From: Chlamydiia bacterium
GTDB lineage: Bacteria; Chlamydiota; Chlamydiia; Chlamydiales; JAAZZY01
DNA length: 13,016 nt
Assembly: GCA_014239035.1 (NCBI GenBank)
Contig: JAAZZY010000044.1
Span: 1 to 13,016, forward strand
Direction of reading: 5' to 3'
A program made the position numbers and the translations under genes. The notes beneath the pieces were generated by a model. It saw nothing but the letters and a program-made list of their open reading frames with translations. It ran no database searches and was not told the DNA's origin. Shown piece after piece: positions 7,324 through 13,016 of the stretch. Each line of letters opens with the position of its first letter. Position 1 is the first letter of the stretch.

Positions 7324-7352
7324 TTGATGATTTATAGGAATTTATTTATTCT
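7324..7352 (+). promoter_or_regulatory. Weak candidate promoter for the M16 protease
   Basis: TTGATG (7324-7329, 4/6) and TATTCT (7347-7352, 4/6) are 17 bases apart, with a predicted start near 7359 and a leader of about 50 bases. The match is modest and unproven. Confidence 0.3.
7331..7336 (-). promoter_or_regulatory. Possible -10 element for sat-cysC
   Basis: TATAAA on the minus strand (7336-7331) has a poor -35 (TTTTCG, 7359-7354) at 17-base spacing. The start would be near 7324, leaving about 45 bases of leader before the ATG at 7279. This favours that ATG over the upstream TTG, which would be almost leaderless. Confidence 0.35.
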
Positions 7353-7408
7353 TCGAAAAAAAAGCTGCGATTGCGTAACATGGCCCTCTTTTGAGATATT
7401 AGGAATAT

Positions 7409-10378
7409 ATGAAGCTTACCCAAGAAAAATTCTCCAAGGTTGGAGATAAATACCACGACTTTAAAATCGTAACATCAGAATATATTGAAGAGCTGCAGTG
7501 CGTGCTCAGGCAAATTGAGCATATGCCATCTGGAGCTACTATTGTGCACGTCGCAGCAGACGACAGTGAAAATGTTTTTTGCATAGCGCTTAGAACTCTT
7601 CCTAGTAACTCTAATGGTGTCGCTCATATTTTGGAGCACACTGTTTTATGTGGCTCAGAAAAATATCCGGTAAAAGATCCTTTCTTCTCAATGAATAGAA
7701 GAAGCCTAAACACCTACATGAATGCCCTAACAGGACCTGATTTTACATGCTACCCTGCGGCATCTCAAGTACCGAAGGATTTTTACAATCTTTTAGAAGT
7801 CTACTTAGATGCAGTCTTTCATCCAGAGCTAAAAGAGTTGAGTTTTCTTCAAGAAGGTCACCGCTTAGAGCTTTCTAAACTAGATGACATCACATCCCCT
7901 ATAATGTTTAAAGGCATTGTATTTAATGAAATGAAAGGCTCTCTTTCATCTCCAATGTCTAGACTTTGGGACAGTGTAATGGAAGGAATTTTCCCCGACA
8001 TCTTATATAGCCATAATTTTGGTGGACAACCATTAGATATTCCAAGTTTGACTTATCAAGGCCTGAAAGATTTCCACAAAGAGTTCTACCAGGAATCTCG
8101 CGCTATTTTTTACTTCTATGGCAATTTGCCTATCGAAGGCCACCTAGACTTTTTAGAAAAAAACACATTAAAAGATGCCCCAAAGCTACCTAGCCTAGCA
8201 TCTAACCCCATGCAGCCTCTGTTTAAAAAACCTACAACTAATATCTGTGGCTATCCTGTTGCTAAACACGAAGAGACACACAATAGAACATATATCACCC
8301 TTTCTTGGCTCACCTGCCCATTAAAGGAGCAGCTCGATGTTCTAGCACTGCAGATCATCGACACTGTTTTAATGGGAACAGATGCCGCTCCTTTAAAAAT
8401 AGAGCTCCTAAAGTCTGGGCTCTGTCAAAATGCGATGTCAGTACTTGAAGATGAGCTCTCTCAGGTGCCGTATTGCCTCATAGTGGAGGGCACAGAAGAA
8501 GATCAGCTAGAGCCAATCAAAGACTTAGTTTTAAAAACGTTAAAAGAGATCGCTTCAAAGCCACTAGATCCCAATCTCATAGAAGGAGCACTGCACCAAT
8601 TAGAATTTTCTAGAACAGAAATAAACTCTGATTATGGACCGTTTGGCCTATCCTTAATTTTGAAAATGGTTCCTTTAAAAAATGTAGGGGCAAACCTTGA
8701 AAATAGTTTGAGAATTCACTCTCTATTTGAACATCTTCGAGACAAACTTAAAGACACAAATTATTTGCCTTCTTTCATTAAAAAGTATCTCATCAATAAC
8801 CCGCACTTTATAGCAACCGTTCTAGGCCCAGATAAAAATTTGATCCAAGAAGAGGCAAAAGAAGAAAAAGCCCTACTCTCTAAGATTGAAGAGAAGCTAG
8901 ATAAACCTCAAAGAGAGCAGATAGCTTCAAAAGCAAAAGAACTGAAAGCATTTCAAGAAGAAGTTGAACATCAAGATTTAGAAGTTCTTCCTAAAGTGAC
9001 TCTCCTAGATGTCTCAAAAGAACCTAGACAACTTAATCTTCAAAAAGAAAAACTTGCAAATGCAAATGCCCACTTCCATCCTTGCTTCACAAATGGCATC
9101 GTCTACCAAGATCTTTCTTTTAAATTGCCTTCAACCTCTTTTGAAGATCTGCCCTACGTTAAACTCTTCACCTACTTAATTTCTCAGCTAGGCAGCCACA
9201 ATCGCGACTATGCAACAAACCTGAACTTAATTCAGAGCTACACCGGCGGCATAGCCTGCTTTTTAGACTCCTACATCTCAATAGAAGATCCCAATAATTT
9301 TCACCCTCAGCTCATAATTAAAGGCAAAGCCTTAGCACGCAACTATTCACATCTCATAGACTTAATGCATGATATGATCTCTTCTCCTTTATTTGACGAT
9401 AAAGAAAGGCTTAAAGAATTGATTTCACAGCTGTTTATTGAAATGGATCATGATTTAAAGCAAAGTAGCTTGCGCTATGCTGTAAACCTTTCTTGCAGCA
9501 GCTTCTACGGCCACAGCTACATTAGCTATTACTGGTCTGGCCTAGGCTATTACTACCTCATTAAGAAGCTCGCAACAAATCTTGATCAAGAAATTCCAAA
9601 GTTAGTTCAAAAGCTTCAACATTTAAAAGATCAGCTCTTGCATGCTCACAACTATGATGTCATCACCACCTGCAATGAAAATCTTTACCCTACAATCAAA
9701 GCACCTTTAGAAAAATTATGTTCAATCGATCCAAAACCCTATCAAGAATGGCAATCAGACTTCAAACCTCATAATGTAGAGTCTCAAGCACGTATCAGTT
9801 CTTCTCCGGTATTTTTCACATCGATGGCGCTAAAAACTACAAAATTTACAGAGCCTGCGAACGCCCACTTAAGTGTCGCCTCAAGGCTGCTTGACAATAC
9901 ATACTTGCACCGCGTAATACGTGAGCAAGGCGGCGCCTATGGCGGAGGCTCAAGCAATAAAATGAGTTCTTCAAAATTTTGCTTTTACGCTTATCGTGAC
10001 CCAAACCTTGCAACGACTCTCGAAGCATTTAAGGCTGCCAGCACAAATGTTCAAGATGGTAATTTTTCCCCTAGAGAGTTGGAAGAAGCAAAGCTTGGGA
10101 TTATTCAGAAGTTGGACCATCCCATCTCTCCAGAATATCAAGGACTCACCGCTTATTCTTGGCAAAAAGAGGGCAAAGATTGGGAAGTTAGAAAACAACT
10201 TCGCAGCCGCATTCTAGGCACCTCCAAAGAAGAAATTCAAGAAGCTGTTAATAAGCATTTAGTCTCCCAAATGGACAATGCTGTAACTGTTACTTTTGGC
10301 TCAAAAGATGCTATTGAAAAAGAAAACCAAAAGCTCAAAGAAAAAAAACTTCCTCTTTTAAAAGTTAACTCTATTTAG
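7409..10378 (+). CDS. M16C zinc metalloprotease, presequence-protease (PreP) / insulinase family
   Basis: A chamber-forming peptidase that degrades short unfolded peptides, probably in the cytosol because no signal peptide is visible. The inverted zinc motif HILEH (73-77) supplies His73, Glu76 and His77. The third ligand is Glu174 in NEMKG, 97 residues after His77, the spacing known for PreP. The substrate-binding Arg838 and Tyr844 (REQGGAYG) lie in the C-terminal half, as expected when one chain makes both halves of the chamber. A helical, charged linker at about 480-535 precedes the M16C-associated region (LPKVTLLDV onward). The length of 989 is normal for PreP and close to Chlamydia 'ptr' (CT806). 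The ATG at 7409 has AGGA four bases upstream. It is divergent from sat-cysC and followed in the same direction by the barrel gene, 99 bases later. Mitochondrial PreP clears targeting peptides; here signal-peptide or general peptide turnover is inferred. Confidence 0.93.
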   Translation: MKLTQEKFSKVGDKYHDFKIVTSEYIEELQCVLRQIEHMPSGATIVHVAADDSENVFCIALRTLPSNSNGVAHILEHTVLCGSEKYPVKDPFFSMNRRSLNTYMNALTGPDFTCYPAASQVPKDFYNLLEVYLDAVFHPELKELSFLQEGHRLELSKLDDITSPIMFKGIVFNEMKGSLSSPMSRLWDSVMEGIFPDILYSHNFGGQPLDIPSLTYQGLKDFHKEFYQESRAIFYFYGNLPIEGHLDFLEKNTLKDAPKLPSLASNPMQPLFKKPTTNICGYPVAKHEETHNRTYITLSWLTCPLKEQLDVLALQIIDTVLMGTDAAPLKIELLKSGLCQNAMSVLEDELSQVPYCLIVEGTEEDQLEPIKDLVLKTLKEIASKPLDPNLIEGALHQLEFSRTEINSDYGPFGLSLILKMVPLKNVGANLENSLRIHSLFEHLRDKLKDTNYLPSFIKKYLINNPHFIATVLGPDKNLIQEEAKEEKALLSKIEEKLDKPQREQIASKAKELKAFQEEVEHQDLEVLPKVTLLDVSKEPRQLNLQKEKLANANAHFHPCFTNGIVYQDLSFKLPSTSFEDLPYVKLFTYLISQLGSHNRDYATNLNLIQSYTGGIACFLDSYISIEDPNNFHPQLIIKGKALARNYSHLIDLMHDMISSPLFDDKERLKELISQLFIEMDHDLKQSSLRYAVNLSCSSFYGHSYISYYWSGLGYYYLIKKLATNLDQEIPKLVQKLQHLKDQLLHAHNYDVITTCNENLYPTIKAPLEKLCSIDPKPYQEWQSDFKPHNVESQARISSSPVFFTSMALKTTKFTEPANAHLSVASRLLDNTYLHRVIREQGGAYGGGSSNKMSSSKFCFYAYRDPNLATTLEAFKAASTNVQDGNFSPRELEEAKLGIIQKLDHPISPEYQGLTAYSWQKEGKDWEVRKQLRSRILGTSKEEIQEAVNKHLVSQMDNAVTVTFGSKDAIEKENQKLKEKKLPLLKVNSI

Positions 10379-10431
10379 AGCAGAAGTCTCATTGTGCTCA
10401 AATTAAACTTTTAATAATTTTTTTGTTACGC

Positions 10432-10437
10432 TATACA
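10432..10437 (+). promoter_or_regulatory. Possible -10 element for the triple-barrel gene
   Basis: TATACA matches 5/6, with a weak TTTTAA -35 at 10409-10414 (17-base spacer). The start would be near 10444, about 34 bases before the ATG. It is preceded immediately by GTTACGC. The upstream hairpin near 10378-10399 is too weak to call a terminator, so read-through from the protease gene is possible. Confidence 0.3.
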
Positions 10438-10477
10438 AGTCCTTGCTACTAATTTTTTTCCGATTAGAGAGGATAAT

Positions 10478-13000
10478 ATGCGTATAATACCAAATTGCTT
10501 AAAAATACTTTTCTGCTTTTGCATGATCAACTCATTTTGCTTATTTGCAGATGACATTAAAACACTAGAAATTCCTTCAAAGATAAGTGCTGCCCTCTCT
10601 GACCAACCCCAAAAAGAATATTCTACCCAACCACCATGTCAATCGAATCCCTTTGCTTCACCCGCTCTCTTTTCAGAGTTTAACGTTGGCCCTAATTTTT
10701 TAACTTTTTATAAAGTAGGTTTTAATAAGTCTAGACCAGGAGGAGTAACACCCCCTCAGAATTTTAAACATAATCTAACTCCTATCTTTGAATATTTGGT
10801 AGGTTATCGCCTAAATTCCTGGTTTAAATTTGGATTATCTTACCAAAACCAGTCAGGAATCACAGTCTATTCTCCAGCATTTACAATAAATACACTTGCA
10901 GATGTCAGAATCATTAACTTTCAGCTAGACCTTCGCTCTTTAGAAACTTTCAACCTTGACATTGATGCGTTAATGGCAAAATTATATTTTTCTATTCCTG
11001 ATGCCTTCAGGATGGGGCCAATTGCCTCTAACTTTTTTTTAGGTTTAGGTGTAGGAGCAAGCTGGCAAACTTATTCAATGGGTTCATTCACCTTAAGAAT
11101 ACCTCCAATATTAGGCGTGTTCCCTGGCCTGCAAGTACAAGGGTTTACCGGGCATCGAACAGTTGCAAATGCCTCTTTCATGGTTGATGCAGGATTTAAA
11201 ACTACAAGCTGCAGATTTAACCCTCCATTTTCTATTTCCTTAGGCTGTAAATTTAACTATTGGGGACAAATGCGTAACATTCCTTGTGCTGACATTGTCA
11301 CCCTCAAGGTCAAGAAACTCTATTCTTTTGCACCATACTTAGGTTGTACATGGAATTTCCCAGTTGAGACGTATGTCATCAAAAAACGCTCAACAGACAC
11401 TTGGCGCCTATTCATTGCCAAAAATGCTCTTCTCCAAGCTAACCCTTCTGTGACAGCCGAAATCAATATTGGCCCCTCATTTACACGTTTTTCAAGAGTA
11501 AAGGGAAACATGATGCCGGTTCCTCCTATTCTTTTCCAGTTTAGTGGAAATTCAGAAACGGCTCCTTTGAAAGGTTCTTTAAATCCATCCTATTTTCCGT
11601 TGATCGAGTATGCAATTGGATATCAGCTTTTCCCATGGTTTAAAACAGGCATTTCTTATCAATATCAGACTCCAACCCCTGTCCGTTCAGAAGATGTTTT
11701 TACATTGGGAATTAGATCCGATACTTTGGAAAAGCTCACCTATATTTCATATTTTTCTATTAATGCTTTGATGTTAAAGCTTGGATTTGAGTTTCCTTAT
11801 GCCGCAATCATCAAAAAAATGGCCATCAACCCCTATTTATCTGCAGGCTGCGGAGCATCATGGCAGTCATGGACATCAGGTCAAGTGCTTAGAGAAGATA
11901 CAGGAGGCTCTACTCCAGCGAGATTGACTCTGCTACAGATACGAGATAAAAATATAGCCAACGCCTCTTGGATGATAGACCTTGGGCTAAAGCTAAAAAA
12001 TGCAACTCCAGATTTTTTATTCTCAATTTTGTTTGGTTGTAAGTACAACCAATGGGGACAGGTTAGAAACATAGGTAAAACTTCTGAGCAAGATAATTTT
12101 GGTAAAGGTCTATTTCGTCCAATAAAAGCTAGAATTATGTATTCCTTTACTCCGTATATCGCAATGCAATGGAATTTTCCAACGACCCCATTCTCTTATC
12201 AAAAAGCTTCCTCTTTTGGCTTTAGATCGAGTTCAAAAATAGAAAAGCGAAATAGACTCTTTACTTCGTTAAATATTGGCCCTGGATTCTTATTTTTTCA
12301 TAACATCAGAGGTAACCTTACTATTGAACCGGTTTCTGAAGCTCCATATGTTGGAAATGCAACTGATTTAGATAATCTGCGCTACAATGTAGCTCCTCTT
12401 TTTGACTATTCAATAGGTTACCGATTCCACCATGCATTTAATTTTGCTCTTAGCTATCTATACCAACCTAAGATGTCTGTGAGTTCAAAAGTATTCCAAG
12501 GAGATCCAATAGTATTTCTTCTCTTACCAAACAATGTCTCAAATACTGAATTTAGAACTTCTTTATCTCTTAACGCACTTATAGGTAAAGTTACCTTGGA
12601 AACTCCATTTGCCCTCCTAATTAGAAATTGGGCCTCTTCACTATATGCTGGATGGGGTGGTGGTGTAGGATGGCAAACGTGGTCTAATTCTTATGTTATA
12701 CGAGCACTTTCAGATTCACAAATCTCTGATGGATATTTAAATGTCATAGACCCTCTAAAAGAGGTTATTATGAGCAATTTTGTATTTCAGTGCGATGCAG
12801 GATTTCGCATTCGCAATAACTCCTTTATGGAGGCCTTTTCACTCCAAATCGGCTGTAAATACACACAGTGGGGAGGGTTGAGCAGGCTCGGAAGCGCACA
12901 AAATCAATTTGTTGATTCTACCGCAGCTATTCAAACACCCATTCGAATCCAAGTTGTCGGATCAGTCACTCCGTATATTGGCTTTCAGTGGAATTTCTAA
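10478..13000 (+). CDS. Exported outer-membrane protein with three tandem beta-barrel-like units
   Basis: I do not recognise a named gene. Residues 1-24 are a Sec signal peptide (cut after LFA, before Asp25), and a low-complexity stretch (25-66) follows. Three homologous units span about 67-295, 328-568 and 597-840. Each carries, in order: N-V/I-G-P-x-F (69, 330, 599), a P-x-x-E/D-Y-x-x-GY block (102, 374, 640), a LSY/ISY-x-x-Q strand (120, 392, 658), NALM-type strand (163, 429, 699), a G-x-S/G-WQ-T/S-W/Y turn (193, 459, 729), GCK-x-x-x-WG (256, 520, 792) and a closing TPY/APY...WNF (285, 558, 831). Alternating aromatic and hydrophobic residues and the terminal Phe840 fit outer-membrane barrel strands. 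Basic linkers of about 30 residues join the units (296-327, 569-596). One Cys per unit is conserved (257, 521, 793). A role as a chlamydial MOMP-like or porin-like surface protein is inferred. Strong GAGAGGA precedes the ATG. Confidence 0.85.
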   Translation: MRIIPNCLKILFCFCMINSFCLFADDIKTLEIPSKISAALSDQPQKEYSTQPPCQSNPFASPALFSEFNVGPNFLTFYKVGFNKSRPGGVTPPQNFKHNLTPIFEYLVGYRLNSWFKFGLSYQNQSGITVYSPAFTINTLADVRIINFQLDLRSLETFNLDIDALMAKLYFSIPDAFRMGPIASNFFLGLGVGASWQTYSMGSFTLRIPPILGVFPGLQVQGFTGHRTVANASFMVDAGFKTTSCRFNPPFSISLGCKFNYWGQMRNIPCADIVTLKVKKLYSFAPYLGCTWNFPVETYVIKKRSTDTWRLFIAKNALLQANPSVTAEINIGPSFTRFSRVKGNMMPVPPILFQFSGNSETAPLKGSLNPSYFPLIEYAIGYQLFPWFKTGISYQYQTPTPVRSEDVFTLGIRSDTLEKLTYISYFSINALMLKLGFEFPYAAIIKKMAINPYLSAGCGASWQSWTSGQVLREDTGGSTPARLTLLQIRDKNIANASWMIDLGLKLKNATPDFLFSILFGCKYNQWGQVRNIGKTSEQDNFGKGLFRPIKARIMYSFTPYIAMQWNFPTTPFSYQKASSFGFRSSSKIEKRNRLFTSLNIGPGFLFFHNIRGNLTIEPVSEAPYVGNATDLDNLRYNVAPLFDYSIGYRFHHAFNFALSYLYQPKMSVSSKVFQGDPIVFLLLPNNVSNTEFRTSLSLNALIGKVTLETPFALLIRNWASSLYAGWGGGVGWQTWSNSYVIRALSDSQISDGYLNVIDPLKEVIMSNFVFQCDAGFRIRNNSFMEAFSLQIGCKYTQWGGLSRLGSAQNQFVDSTAAIQTPIRIQVVGSVTPYIGFQWNF

Positions 13001-13016
13001 CTTGAAGAGTTATATG

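Larger units (their letters stand above)
7313..7379. repeat. Nine-base inverted repeat in the sat-cysC / protease divergent gap
   Basis: GTTACGCAA at 7313-7321 is mirrored exactly by TTGCGTAAC at 7371-7379, with 49 bases between. The arms flank the region where both divergent promoters should lie, so this could be a paired operator. The core GTTACGC also occurs at 10425-10431, before the next gene. A chance match cannot be excluded. Confidence 0.4.

Noticed and set aside
9846..10217. Several overlapping short frames within the protease gene
   Set aside because: They are in other frames of a well-conserved coding region containing the Arg838/Tyr844 site.
10378..10420. Hairpin after the protease gene (GAGCA / TGCTC) as a terminator
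   Set aside because: Only five base pairs with a 12-base loop, and the T-run is about 20 bases away.
10478..13000. Polymorphic membrane protein (Pmp) autotransporter
   Set aside because: No GGAI or FxxN repeats are seen, and the three units look like whole barrels rather than a passenger plus one barrel.
1..13016. tRNA, rRNA, CRISPR or insertion-sequence features
   Set aside because: Intergenic gaps are short and none shows a cloverleaf, regularly spaced repeats, transposase remnants or terminal inverted repeats.

Overview
The window looks like chromosome of an amoeba-associated or environmental member of the Chlamydiae (Parachlamydiales-like). Four observations point there. A divergent pssA / nrdA-nrdB block matches the Chlamydia arrangement as I recall it. 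The NrdA is about 1050 residues long with several N-terminal ATP-cone-like modules. The NrdB has Phe at the radical-tyrosine position, which is the class Ic hallmark first described in Chlamydia trachomatis. A PreP-type M16C protease like the chlamydial 'ptr' protein is also present. The DNA is AT-rich, intergenic gaps are short, and no RNA gene, insertion sequence or CRISPR array was seen. The species assignment is inference.

Layout, left to right. Positions 1-130 hold a perfect consensus minus-strand promoter firing out of the window, followed by what may be the first 15 codons of a gene. pssA (phosphatidylserine synthase) is on the minus strand at 191-1036 with its own extended -10 promoter. 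The 331-base divergent gap at 1037-1367 carries two NrdR boxes 32 bp apart around a promoter for nrdA. nrdA (1368-4526) and nrdB (4542-5567) form a two-gene operon closed by a strong hairpin terminator at 5577-5608. A minus-strand bifunctional ATP sulfurylase/APS kinase (5606-7279) converges on the operon, and its stop codon lies inside the terminator T-tract. A divergent gap with a 9-bp inverted repeat separates it from the zinc metalloprotease (7409-10378). The last gene (10478-13000) encodes an 840-residue exported protein made of three tandem outer-membrane-barrel-like units.

Functionally, the first half is core metabolism: membrane lipid synthesis, and deoxynucleotide supply under NrdR/ATP-dATP control. 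The second half is more unusual. The PAPS-synthesising enzyme appears to begin with a Sec-type signal peptide, which would place an ATP-dependent cytosolic-type enzyme outside the cytoplasm, and no sulfate-reduction gene is beside it. The triple-barrel protein repeats a unit of about 230-245 residues three times, each ending in a Trp-Asn-Phe beta-signal-like motif. These two genes are the best candidates for undescribed biology.
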